A stretch of 64,000 nt of DNA, taken from contig JAWKRP010000009.1 in NCBI GenBank assembly GCA_041389565.1, forward strand, positions 62,001-126,000, given 5' to 3'. The DNA is from JACKEQ01 sp041389565 (lineage in GTDB: Bacteria > Myxococcota_A > UBA796 > GCA-2862545). Under the pieces are notes generated by a model that was not told the origin of the DNA, searched no databases, and saw only the letters and a list, made by a program, of their open reading frames with translations. Each line of letters opens with the position of its first letter. Position 1 is the stretch's first letter. Positions 43,116-51,731 of this stretch are shown in pieces. The position numbers and the translations under genes are program-made.

Positions 43116-44738
43116 TCAGGCGAGCGGGCGCGGTGCGAAAGAGAAAGCGGCGGCCGGCACGGGCACGCCGTAGGTGCGGAGCTGCTGGGCGCGCGTGATG
43201 ACGGCGGCGCCTTCGAGCAGGTTCCGGGCGATCTGGACAGCGGTGCGGTTCTGCGGCGGCTCGAGGAACGAACCCCGGACCCACTCGTTGAACGCGCCCA
43301 TCGCGGGCCCACACCAGATCTGGTAGTCCATCCGGCGCTCGGGGGTGCCGTGGATGGCCCACTTGCTGGACAGCCCGAGGTACCAGCGGAACACGAGCGC
43401 CATCTTGTGGCGCGGGTTCTTCGCGGCCTTCTCGAGCTCCTTGGGGTCGCGCTCGGCGAAGAACGCCTCGCAGCCCTTCCAGACCTCGTCGCAGGTCATC
43501 TGGAGGACCTGCGTCTCGAGCGTCTTCTTCTCGTCGGCCGGGATGGCGTCGAGCGACCCGTAGGCCTGGTAGAGCTCGTAGAGCTTCTGGGCGCGGACGC
43601 CGAACATCGTGCCGCGGCGGAGCACCTGGACCGTGACGCCGAGCTCGAACATGTCGGCGGCCGGCGCCATCACGACGTCCGCGATGCCGGCCTGCGCGAG
43701 CAGCTCGCGGCCGTAGGGGTCGAGCCCGGACTCGATGGCGCCCTGGTTCACGGACCCCGTGAGGACGAAGGCCGCGCCGAGCCCGAAGGCGGCGGCGACG
43801 GCGTCTGGAGTTCCGAGCCCCCCGGCCGCTCCGACGCGGATGGGACGGGTGTAGCGGTGCTCGGCGGCCAGCTGGTTGCGGAGCTGCTGGATGACCGGGA
43901 ACAGCGCGGTGAGCGGGCGATTGTCGGTGTGACCGCCGCTGTCGGACTCGACGATGATGTCTTCGGCGACCGGAAGACGGCGGGCGAGCTGGCCTTCTTC
44001 GGCCGTGAGCTGGCCGCTGGCGACGAGCTTGTCGAGGATCTCGGCCGGTGCGGGCGTCAGGAACCGCCGGGCGACCTCGGGGCGCGAGATCTTCGCGAAC
44101 ACGAAGTTCTCCCGATGGATGCGGCCGTCGGCGAGCTGCTTGATGCCGCTGTACGCGTACCGGATGATCATCGGGGTGAGCGCCATGTACGCGCTCGCCG
44201 ACACCCGCTTCACGCCCTTCTTCAGGTACAGCTCGACCGTGCCGGCTTCGACCTGCGGCTCGTTGGGCGCGTGGATGAGGTTGCTGCCCCAGGGGAGCCC
44301 GGTGCCGCCGAGACGGGCCTGGAGGTCGTCGAGCTCGCGGGAGATGCGGTCGACGGTGAGGCCCGCGGCGCCGAAGAAGCCGAGCATGCCGGCCTTCGCC
44401 ATGGCCACGACGAGGTCGGTGGTCGCGATTCCGTTCGCCATCGCGCCGGCGATGTACGGGAACCGGAGCCCGTGGACCTCCGTGAACGCGCGGTCGCCGA
44501 GCCACTCGGGGTAGAGCGGAGGGAGCGTCGCGAGCAGGCTCCAGGTGGGCACGCCGTTGACGGGGCCCGGGCCCTTGAGGGTGCCGCCGAGAGCGACGCC
44601 GACCCGGCCTCCGGGGCCTTCCTGCACGATGTGGATGGGGCTGCGGACCTCGGGGATGACCGCGAGGAGGTCCTGGCTCGAGAACGCGGGAGGACGCGGG
44701 CTCTCGAGGGTTCCGATGCTGGGAAGGGCTGCTGCCAT
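43116..44738 (-). CDS. pfa1: PUFA synthase enoyl reductase Pfa1 (PfaD-like, FMN-dependent)
   Basis: A 540-residue TIM-barrel flavoenzyme of the PfaD family that reduces the enoyl-ACP double bond during PUFA chain growth. Recognisable parts are FPYIAGAMANGIATTDLVVAMAKAG, IIVESDSGGHTDNRP, IRVGAAGGLGTPDAVAAAFGLGA (FMN-phosphate-binding region) and the C-terminal RWYLGLSSKWAIHGTPERRMDYQIWCGPAMGAFNEW, which is typical of PfaD. The length matches the family. First gene of the pfa operon; the order ER, then KS-MAT-ACP-KR-DH, then KS-CLF-DH-DH-AGPAT is the myxobacterial order. GGAG precedes the ATG. The 142-bp upstream region carries a promoter-like element and an inverted repeat. Confidence 0.95.
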   Translation of the reverse strand: MAAALPSIGTLESPRPPAFSSQDLLAVIPEVRSPIHIVQEGPGGRVGVALGGTLKGPGPVNGVPTWSLLATLPPLYPEWLGDRAFTEVHGLRFPYIAGAMANGIATTDLVVAMAKAGMLGFFGAAGLTVDRISRELDDLQARLGGTGLPWGSNLIHAPNEPQVEAGTVELYLKKGVKRVSASAYMALTPMIIRYAYSGIKQLADGRIHRENFVFAKISRPEVARRFLTPAPAEILDKLVASGQLTAEEGQLARRLPVAEDIIVESDSGGHTDNRPLTALFPVIQQLRNQLAAEHRYTRPIRVGAAGGLGTPDAVAAAFGLGAAFVLTGSVNQGAIESGLDPYGRELLAQAGIADVVMAPAADMFELGVTVQVLRRGTMFGVRAQKLYELYQAYGSLDAIPADEKKTLETQVLQMTCDEVWKGCEAFFAERDPKELEKAAKNPRHKMALVFRWYLGLSSKWAIHGTPERRMDYQIWCGPAMGAFNEWVRGSFLEPPQNRTAVQIARNLLEGAAVITRAQQLRTYGVPVPAAAFSFAPRPLA

Positions 44739-44773
44739 GGGCTCCGCCGAGGATGGACCTCTTCTGGGAGCCT

Positions 44774-44803
44774 GGTATGACGACCTGTCCGGGGCTGTGT
44801 CAC
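44774..44803 (-). promoter_or_regulatory. Putative sigma70-like promoter of the pfa operon
   Basis: On the minus strand GTGACA (44803-44798), an 18-nt spacer and CATACC (44779-44774) resemble -35 and -10 boxes. The -35 match is good (5 of 6) and the -10 match weak (3 of 6). Transcription would begin about 30 nt before the pfa1 ATG. The -35 box lies within one arm of the neighbouring inverted repeat. Confidence 0.3.
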
Positions 44804-44827
44804 CGCCAGGTCACGGGTCCGGTGACA
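44798..44827. promoter_or_regulatory. Inverted repeat in the pfa promoter region (candidate operator)
   Basis: TGTCACCG (44798-44805) and CGGTGACA (44820-44827) form a perfect 8-bp inverted repeat with a 14-nt spacer. A further GTCAC copy lies inside the spacer (44810-44814). It lies 60-89 bp upstream of the pfa1 start and overlaps the proposed -35 box, the usual place for repressor binding. Confidence 0.45.
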
Positions 44828-44880
44828 GAACGCCCGCCCTCATGGTGTTCCCGGACGGACCGAGGGGATCGTGCTCCGGC

Positions 44881-45540
44881 CTACTGAGCCGTGCCCTTCA
44901 CGTCGACGGTGAACGCCAGCGCGTCGTCGTTGCGGAGCGACCCGAAGACGGCGGTGAACGGGTCGAACTTCCAGTCGGCGTGGGTGCCGGAGAAGGTTCC
45001 CTTCGCCGAGAACGCGGAGCCGTCGGCGGTGATCTTCATGGAGGCCGTGACGTCGTGGCCGACGCCGTGCATCGTGAGCGGCCCGGTGACCTGCACCTTG
45101 TCGCCGTTCGCCGTGCACTTCGTGCTCTTGAACGCGATCTGCGGGAAGCTGGACGCATCGAGCTGGCTCTTGCCCTCGAAGTTGTCCTTGATCTTCTTCT
45201 TGTCGCCGTCGGATGTGGTGCCTTCGAGCCCTGCGCGCTCACGGGACCCCGGCGGGTCGACCACGAGGGCCGTGACGGGGAACGAGATGTCGATGGCGCA
45301 CGCGGCCGGGTCGGCTGGATCCCACGTGACCGTTCCCTTGAACGACGAGGCCTGCACGATGTGGTCGTGACCCGAGATCAGCGCGTTCCGGTCGTACTTC
45401 ACGAGCACGGCCAGCACGCTGCGCCCGGCGTCGAGGGTGTACGTGGTGGCGCCCTTCGCTGCGGCCTCGGTGGGCGCGGGGGCTTCGTCCTGGGCGTGCG
45501 CTCCGCTCATGAGCGCGATCAGGGCCAGTGCTGGGTTCAT
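44881..45540 (-). CDS. YceI-family exported protein
   Basis: A 219-residue periplasmic protein of the YceI lipocalin-like family, which binds isoprenoid or amphiphilic molecules in the structures known. A signal peptide MNPALALIALMSGAHA precedes the mature protein. Family features are the opening TYTLDAGRSVLAVLVKYD, the SFPQIAFKSTKC strand, the GPLTMHGVGHDVT motif and the final FGSLRNDDALAFTVDVKG. It contains an unusually polar, Lys-rich insertion (about residues 115-130). I chose the ATG at 45540 because GGAGG lies 4 nt upstream and the signal peptide begins immediately; an ATG 15 nt earlier lacks a site. It lies 41 nt after the second propeller lipoprotein gene and may belong to its operon. 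Confidence 0.85.
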   Translation of the reverse strand: MNPALALIALMSGAHAQDEAPAPTEAAAKGATTYTLDAGRSVLAVLVKYDRNALISGHDHIVQASSFKGTVTWDPADPAACAIDISFPVTALVVDPPGSRERAGLEGTTSDGDKKKIKDNFEGKSQLDASSFPQIAFKSTKCTANGDKVQVTGPLTMHGVGHDVTASMKITADGSAFSAKGTFSGTHADWKFDPFTAVFGSLRNDDALAFTVDVKGTAQ

Positions 45541-45580
45541 CCGTCCTCCGTGCACGGTCGTAACACCCGCGCGCCGGGAG

Positions 45581-47452
45581 CTACTCCCAGGAGGCGTCGA
45601 TCAGGCCTTCCTGGGGCATCACGCGACCCACGCGGTCGGAGCCCTCGCCCGCGACCAGCACGAACGGACGGTCGTCGACGGGGCGCCAGCCCTGGTCGTC
45701 CGGGCCCACGCGGTAGTGGAAGTACACGGGATCGCCCGGGTGATCGAGCACGACCTCGCGCGTGCTGGCATCGCCGTCGTTGTCGCCACGGGCGGACGTG
45801 AGCCCTTCGACGACGCGGAACGTCATCACCCAGCCATCCTGCGACGGGGTGCCGCCCGACAGGATGAGGAACGAGACCTCGCCGTCGTCGCTGACGTAGC
45901 GCTGGTCTTCGTACGCGAGCCCTTCCTGCATCCCGGAGAGGTCGCCGCGCACCCGCCAGGCCTGCACGAGCTCGTCGTAGCGCAGCACCCAGCCCTGTGC
46001 GCGCGTGATGCCGCCGCACGGGTTCGCGAGCACGTGACGCGAGTTGTGCGCATTGGTACGGAGCGTTGCGCCGAGCGGGAAGTCGCTCTCGAACGAGCGC
46101 TGGTAGTCGCCGACCGTTCCGAAGCTGCCGCTCACCTCGGTGCGCGGGCCGAGCCCGTCGGTGACGAGGCACCCGGTGTCCTCCTCCGCGAACACGATGG
46201 CCCCGCTCGCCTGGCTCACCGCGACCGACTTGCGGAAGTAGCGCACCTCGGCGTCGGACTCCGCGAGCTGGAGGTAGGGGAGGTGCATGGCTTCGATGCC
46301 GATGACGGGCGACGAGAACGCGAGCCCCTGGACGCCGGGCACCCAGGTGTTGGTGTCGCGGAAGTCGCGCGTCGCGAGGTCGTACACCCAGAGCTCTTTC
46401 TGCTCGACGGGCACGAGGTAGACGAGCTCTCCGAAGTTCCCCGAGAGCGGCGCGACGTCGGCGGTGGGCCACGGAGTGACGTACCGGGTGGCGCGGCCCG
46501 AGGGCCAGTCGACCGACCAGAACTGGCGCCGCGTCGCATCGGACGCGAACAGACGCGTGCCGTCGGCGTTCCAGGCCAGGCGCGTGGGCGAGGCTTCGGG
46601 CGGCAGCACCGGGGTGGCCGTGGGGAACGCACCCGGGTTCAGCGGGTCGAGCATCTTGAGCACGGGGCGGTCTTCGAGGGAGTCCTGCACGACCACCGCG
46701 ACCACCGACCCATCGGGGGCGGGCCGCATCTCGAGGGGGATGCCGTCGGCGTCGTGCTCGACGAGGCCGTTGTCGGTCGAGAACTCGAAGCGGTCGCCCG
46801 GCATGGGCTCTCCGCTGGTCGTCAGCGTGAACGCCACCACACGCCGCACGCCCACGTACGGCTTGTCGCGGAACGCGTTGTCCTCCATGCGTCCGCTGCG
46901 AGACCCGATGACCGTCCAGCCGGCCTCTGCCCCGACGTACTCGACCACCCAGTCTTCGGTGCTCACCCAGCCGGTCTTGATCTCGAGGCCCTCGAGGAAG
47001 CCCGTGATGGCGCTGCCCTGGGTGGGCACGAACCTCGCCTCGGACACGGAGGACGCGGGCTCCTCGGGCGCTCCGGACGCATCGAGCCCGGTGACGAACG
47101 GGATCTCGAGGAGGTGCCCGAACGTGCGGTCGGTCGCGAACACCGTGACGGTGTCGCCCTGGACGGACGGCGCGATGCCCGAGAGCAGGCGGCGCTGGCC
47201 CGTGGCCACCTGGTTGGTGCGCAGGAACGACACCGTGGGGTCGTCGGTGAGGAAGCGCCCCTGCTTGAGGGCCAGCGGCACGATCTGGCCTCCGTGCGCG
47301 TTCCCCACGAAGCCCACGGGCTCTTCGTACGGCCCGCCGAGCTCGGGCTGGAGCACGCCGATGGCCGACGGCACGTCGAAAGCCCCGCTGTAGGCGGGCC
47401 AGTCGCGGCATCCGGCCGCAGCGAGGAGGATGGCGACAGGGAGAGCCCTCAT
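45581..47452 (-). CDS. Beta-propeller-like lipoprotein, function unknown
   Basis: A 623-residue lipoprotein: MRALPVAILLAAAGC gives a lipobox at Cys15. The rest is a beta-rich protein with repeated strands such as TRLAWNADGTRLFASD, ELWVYDLATRDFRDT and GEVSFLILSGG, consistent with a beta-propeller (WD40/Kelch-like) domain. No catalytic motif is visible. The start ATG overlaps the stop of the upstream gene as ATGA, so the two lipoproteins are translationally coupled and probably work together at the outer membrane or cell surface. The frame remains open far upstream, but that is out-of-frame reading of the preceding gene. Proteins of this kind are common and mostly uncharacterised in Myxococcota. 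Confidence 0.75.
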   Translation of the reverse strand: MRALPVAILLAAAGCRDWPAYSGAFDVPSAIGVLQPELGGPYEEPVGFVGNAHGGQIVPLALKQGRFLTDDPTVSFLRTNQVATGQRRLLSGIAPSVQGDTVTVFATDRTFGHLLEIPFVTGLDASGAPEEPASSVSEARFVPTQGSAITGFLEGLEIKTGWVSTEDWVVEYVGAEAGWTVIGSRSGRMEDNAFRDKPYVGVRRVVAFTLTTSGEPMPGDRFEFSTDNGLVEHDADGIPLEMRPAPDGSVVAVVVQDSLEDRPVLKMLDPLNPGAFPTATPVLPPEASPTRLAWNADGTRLFASDATRRQFWSVDWPSGRATRYVTPWPTADVAPLSGNFGELVYLVPVEQKELWVYDLATRDFRDTNTWVPGVQGLAFSSPVIGIEAMHLPYLQLAESDAEVRYFRKSVAVSQASGAIVFAEEDTGCLVTDGLGPRTEVSGSFGTVGDYQRSFESDFPLGATLRTNAHNSRHVLANPCGGITRAQGWVLRYDELVQAWRVRGDLSGMQEGLAYEDQRYVSDDGEVSFLILSGGTPSQDGWVMTFRVVEGLTSARGDNDGDASTREVVLDHPGDPVYFHYRVGPDDQGWRPVDDRPFVLVAGEGSDRVGRVMPQEGLIDASWE

Positions 47453-50400
47453 CGGTTCACGATCCAGTTCGTGGCCTGGAGCCACGTGGGGCTCGCGGGG
47501 TCGAGGTCGATCACCGCGAGGGTGCTGCTCGACTGCTCGTCGTCGTCGACATCGCCGAGGTAGTTCGCCACCACCGCCCAGCGGCCGTCGGGCGACACGC
47601 GCACCACGTGCGGGTTCTCGCCGAGGTACGGCAGGTATGCGATCTCGGTGCCGTAGGCGCCGATCCCGAGGTCGAACACCGACACCGAGTTGTCGCGGAA
47701 GTGCGGCATCAACAGGAGCTCGTCGGTTCCGGCGCCGTTCGCGACCGTGGCGAGCGCGGGATGCCCGCCCCCGATGCTGGCGACCGAGGGCACACCGGCG
47801 TCCGAGAAGGTGTCCTGCACGGGCAGGCTGCCGACGGTGCCGATCTCGGAGACCTCCTTCACGCCGTTGTCGATGAGCGACTCGAGGTCGATCACGAGCA
47901 CGCTCTCGGGGTTCCGCGTCGTGAGGTACAGCCGGTCGCTCGAGGCGGAGAGGGCCCCGCCGCGGAAGCCGTTGTTCGCGCTGATCGTGGGCAGCCGGAT
48001 GAGCCCCTCGAGGTCCATCGCGTTGAAGTCGACGGCGTCGATGCGGCTGTCGTCCCGGATGTCGACGACGTAGAGCAGGTTGGACAGCTTCGACGGGACG
48101 TAGAGGAAGCCGCGCTCCTCGTCGAGGATGAGGTCGGTCGTGCCCACGCCGGTCGTGAGGAAGGCCTCGACGTTCTGGGCGAGCTCGATCACGCTGACCA
48201 CGTCGTCGCCGCGCTGGGTCTCGAGGGCGAGGGTGTCGCCGTACGTGGGGCGACGCTGCACGGCGAACGCGTTGCGGCCGCGCCCGATGGCCCGACCGAG
48301 CCGCTTCGTGCCGCCGCTCGCGAAGTCGCTGCCGGCGTACCAGATCTCGAACGTGCCGTCGCCGCGGAGCCGTGCCACGGGGCCCTCGACGCCTCCCGCA
48401 CTGAACGTGCGCGCGATGGCGCTCATCGCCGGGAGGGTCTCGTCGGTGGTGGGGTCGACCCGGCGGACCCAGGTACCGTCGTCGGCTCGCTCGGCGAACG
48501 CGAGGTGCCACGCGGCGCCGTCGAAGCCCGAGTAGTACATCACGGCCTTCCCGTCGGCCCGCTTCACGACCATGGGGTCTTTGGCCCCGCTGTCGTCGAT
48601 GCTCCCGGGCACACCCGTCCCGAGCTGGTAGTCCGTGAACTCGGGACGATCGAGCACGAATCCGGCGTGGGGATTCGAGGGGTCGAACGCCTCGGCGACC
48701 ACGGCGCCGATGCGGTACCGGCTGCCGTTGCTCCCCGCGAGCCACACGCGAACCGTGCCGTCTTCGTCGACCTCGACGGAGTGGGGCTCCTGCGCGGCCC
48801 CGGCCCAGTCGCCCAGATCGGTGACCTCCGGGAACATCCGACCCGTCGGGGTGAACGTGATGCCATCGGGGCTCGTGGCCGCGTGCATCGACGAGATGCC
48901 GTTCCCGTCGAGTGCGGCGTAGAACATGACGAACGTGCCGTCGAACTGGTGCACGACCGGGCTGTACACCCCCGACACGTTGCCGCCGGAGCCGGCCGGG
49001 ATGAGGTTCCGCGACAGGATCGACCAGTCGTCGTTCAGGCCCCGCAGCACGCTGATCCGGCGCCGCTCGTCGGACCCGGTGTTGGTGACGTAGAGCTGGT
49101 CGATGCCGCCGAGGTCGTAGTGGCTGCCGGGCTCAATGCCGAGCTCTGCGCGACCGTCGGGGAAGAGGTCGTTGCTGAGCTCGTGCCCGCTCGGGACGGT
49201 GAGCTCGAACCCGTGGGTGACGTCGCGGTAGATCAGCCCGGCGACCGCGGGCACGCTGATCGTACCGCTGTCGACGCCCGTGACCCGCCAGCTGGACGCA
49301 CTGTCGGCGCCGACCGCGAGGCGCGGTGGGTTGCGCGCGTCGAACGGGGCTTCGCTGTCGAACAGGTAGACGGGATCCGACCACGCGAGGCCGTCGGGCG
49401 ACTCCAGGAGTACGTGGTACCACTGCTCGCTGGCCGTGGAGGCGCGGCTCGTGGCCCACATGAGGTAGCGACCGTCATGGAAGCGCACGACCGGTGCAGC
49501 GAGCTCGGTGGACGACGACCCGGCGACGACCAGCGGGACCGACCACGACAGGCCGTCGTCGGACTCGCTGTAGCCGACGGAGTACCGCGTGCCGTCGAAC
49601 ATCGACAGCCACATCCGCGACACGTTCATGCGCCCGTCGAGCTGGACATAGGGCTGCTCGAAGCTCGTGAACCCGCCCGACGGAGCGAGCAGTGGGGCGC
49701 TCATCGACGTGTAGTTCAGGCCGTCTTGCGAGGTGGCCATCGAGATGCTGGCCGACCCCGGATCCGCGGAGGACGCAGCGTCGTAGTACAGCGCGATGTC
49801 GCCGTTCGCGATGGCCATGCTGGCGCCCGCACGCAGCTCGTCGAACGCACCCGACGGGCCGCGCCCGAGCAGCGGGGCGTTCGCGGTGCCCCACACGGTC
49901 GACAGGCCGTCGGTGTCCTGCACGACCACCGTGCTGGCGTAGAAGATCGCGCCGTCCTGCGCGAACAGCATGGTGAGGTCGAACCCGTCTTCGGCGGAGA
50001 GCGCGAAGGGCGCGGAGCTGCTGATGTCGTCGAGCTGGACCGGCACGACCATGCCGTCTGCGGTGGACGTGAACCCGACGGGCTCGAACGTGCCGTCGAT
50101 GCCCGTGGGGACGGGGGCCGCGCCACCCGAAGACCAGCGCTGGAAGCCGTTTCCGTAGGACGCCCACGCGCGCCACTGCCCCGGGATCCAGGTGAGCGTC
50201 CACGCGTCGTCGACCGCGCGCGTCTCGTCGGTGAGCGAGAGCCGGTCGAGCTCGGCCACGGAGCCGCTGCCGTCGGCATCGTCGAGGGGGAAGGGCACCA
50301 CGGCGGCGGCGGGCGCGAGGTCGATGGGGACGATGAGGTCGCCCGTCGCGTCGAACACGGACACGGAGTGGTCGCTGTAGTTGAGGACGTAAACTGTGCC

Positions 50401-50958
50401 GTCGGACGCGACCGCGACCGACCCCGGGTCGTCTTTCAGCTCGATGGTGCCGCCCCCGATCCAGGGTGCGGCCGTCTCGAGGTCGAACACGAACGCGGAG
50501 TCTTCGGATGTGCGCGTGCGGGCGTCCTCCGACAGGCGCCGGGTGACGAACAGGAGGTTCTTCCGGGCGTCTTGCAGCCAGCCGAGCCCGCCGATGAAGT
50601 GCTCGGTGGGGATGACCGTGCTCGCCAGATCCGCTGTGAGCACGCGCTCGGAGTCGAACCGACCGACCGTGTCGTCCCAGTCGAGCAGGAGCACGCTGCC
50701 CCCGTCGAAGTTGCGGAACGGGTCGGCGTTGCTGACCGCGAGGAACGTGCGGCCCTCGCGCTCGACGAACCGCAGGTCGACCGGGCCCGAGATGCACGTG
50801 CCGATGCCGACCTCACCGTAGGTGTCGCCCTTCGACGGCTCCGCGCACGGGCCGAGGTCGGGGATGCCACTCGGTCGCGTGCAGCCCGCGAGGCCCGCCA
50901 GCAGGACGATCGCGGAGGCGTAGCGGCGGGTGGGGGCGAAGGGGGAGTGGTCGTACAC
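47449..50958 (-). CDS. Large lipoprotein with GH43-like and YVTN-like beta-propellers
   Basis: A 1,169-residue lipoprotein with a signal peptide and lipobox in LAGLAGC (Cys near 25). The first propeller-like segment (about 40-230) is followed by a central region (about 330-850). There, repeated blades of the type STEQWYHVLLESPDGLAWS, FVMFYAALDG and KDPMVVKRADGKAVMYYSG resemble the five-bladed fold of glycoside hydrolase 43/32-like proteins. The last 250 residues look like a YVTN/lactonase propeller (DRLYLTTRNPESVLVIDLES, NSVSVFDLG, SPDGRWAVVANYLG). Whether it hydrolyses or just binds glycans cannot be told; I could not identify a complete catalytic triad. The GTG start (VYDHSPFAPTRRYA) was selected because it places a normal signal peptide; no strong ribosome binding site is seen. 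Its stop overlaps the next gene. Confidence 0.75.
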   Translation of the reverse strand: MYDHSPFAPTRRYASAIVLLAGLAGCTRPSGIPDLGPCAEPSKGDTYGEVGIGTCISGPVDLRFVEREGRTFLAVSNADPFRNFDGGSVLLLDWDDTVGRFDSERVLTADLASTVIPTEHFIGGLGWLQDARKNLLFVTRRLSEDARTRTSEDSAFVFDLETAAPWIGGGTIELKDDPGSVAVASDGTVYVLNYSDHSVSVFDATGDLIVPIDLAPAAAVVPFPLDDADGSGSVAELDRLSLTDETRAVDDAWTLTWIPGQWRAWASYGNGFQRWSSGGAAPVPTGIDGTFEPVGFTSTADGMVVPVQLDDISSSAPFALSAEDGFDLTMLFAQDGAIFYASTVVVQDTDGLSTVWGTANAPLLGRGPSGAFDELRAGASMAIANGDIALYYDAASSADPGSASISMATSQDGLNYTSMSAPLLAPSGGFTSFEQPYVQLDGRMNVSRMWLSMFDGTRYSVGYSESDDGLSWSVPLVVAGSSSTELAAPVVRFHDGRYLMWATSRASTASEQWYHVLLESPDGLAWSDPVYLFDSEAPFDARNPPRLAVGADSASSWRVTGVDSGTISVPAVAGLIYRDVTHGFELTVPSGHELSNDLFPDGRAELGIEPGSHYDLGGIDQLYVTNTGSDERRRISVLRGLNDDWSILSRNLIPAGSGGNVSGVYSPVVHQFDGTFVMFYAALDGNGISSMHAATSPDGITFTPTGRMFPEVTDLGDWAGAAQEPHSVEVDEDGTVRVWLAGSNGSRYRIGAVVAEAFDPSNPHAGFVLDRPEFTDYQLGTGVPGSIDDSGAKDPMVVKRADGKAVMYYSGFDGAAWHLAFAERADDGTWVRRVDPTTDETLPAMSAIARTFSAGGVEGPVARLRGDGTFEIWYAGSDFASGGTKRLGRAIGRGRNAFAVQRRPTYGDTLALETQRGDDVVSVIELAQNVEAFLTTGVGTTDLILDEERGFLYVPSKLSNLLYVVDIRDDSRIDAVDFNAMDLEGLIRLPTISANNGFRGGALSASSDRLYLTTRNPESVLVIDLESLIDNGVKEVSEIGTVGSLPVQDTFSDAGVPSVASIGGGHPALATVANGAGTDELLLMPHFRDNSVSVFDLGIGAYGTEIAYLPYLGENPHVVRVSPDGRWAVVANYLGDVDDDEQSSSTLAVIDLDPASPTWLQATNWIVNR

Positions 50959-51070
50959 GCGTGTGGGTCTCGGTCCGGGACCTGCGGCACTATCACAGGC
51001 AGACCTCTGCGCCCACCCGTGGCTGTGGCGCCGCGCCCGACTATGATGGCGCTGCAGCATCGGAGTCCTC

Positions 51071-51664
51071 GTGAGCCACCTGTCCCCGGACCAGTTCCTC
51101 CACGCGAACGTGAGAGACGCCATCGAGGCGCTCCGGCGGGTCGGTGCCGACCACGAGCCGCGGTTCGACATGACGGTCGACACGCCGCAGCTCGGCAGCG
51201 TGCGTCGGGTGTTCGGGATCTTCGGGAACGTGTTCGAGAAGAAGGGCTACGTCGAGGAGCCGGCCATCGTCGACCGCCTCCTGCAGCTCGTGCAAGACCC
51301 CGACAACGAGCGCATCGAGCAGCGGCTCGAGTCGGGGAAGATGCACTACACGCCCGTGAACAAGCGGTCGGCCCGCTACATCGCTCGCGACATCGAGTCG
51401 GCGGGCGTGCACCTCCCGTGGACGTGGCGCCCCATGAACTTCGACTTCGCGGCGCTCGCGAGCCAGATCCACCGGCAGAGCCCGCTCCCGTTCATCATCT
51501 TCTACAGCCAGCAGGCCCAGATCGCGGCCGACGGTGCGTCGCTCTCGCGGGTCTTCTCCCTCCCGGTCGAGGGCCATGCCCAGGGAACATGGGCGGAGCC
51601 GATCTCCGACGAGATGCTCGACCCCGACGTGGGGCTGATCATCGAGGCGAACGCGCGCGGCTGA
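51071..51664 (+). CDS. Conserved-looking protein of unknown function
   Basis: A 197-residue soluble protein, not recognised. It starts at GTG with GGAG 5 nt upstream. The N-terminal half is helical and charged (residues 1-100). The middle has aromatic clusters (VHLPWTWRPMNFDF) and a hydrophobic strand, LPFIIFYSQQAQIA. There is no signal peptide, TM segment or known motif. It is divergent from the large lipoprotein (112 bp apart) and 67 bp ahead of the dehydrogenase gene on the same strand, so it could be the first gene of that operon or independent. Confidence 0.6.
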   Translation: MSHLSPDQFLHANVRDAIEALRRVGADHEPRFDMTVDTPQLGSVRRVFGIFGNVFEKKGYVEEPAIVDRLLQLVQDPDNERIEQRLESGKMHYTPVNKRSARYIARDIESAGVHLPWTWRPMNFDFAALASQIHRQSPLPFIIFYSQQAQIAADGASLSRVFSLPVEGHAQGTWAEPISDEMLDPDVGLIIEANARG

Positions 51665-51731
51665 GTCGCGAGCGCGTGCCCCTCCGACGGGGAGCGCGTT
51701 ACCCCGGTTGGCCTCACTGTGGAGAGTCACC

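Noticed and set aside
37885..43173. A 1,762-codon plus-strand frame opposite pfa2
   Set aside because: Antisense of pfa2; no recognisable domain.
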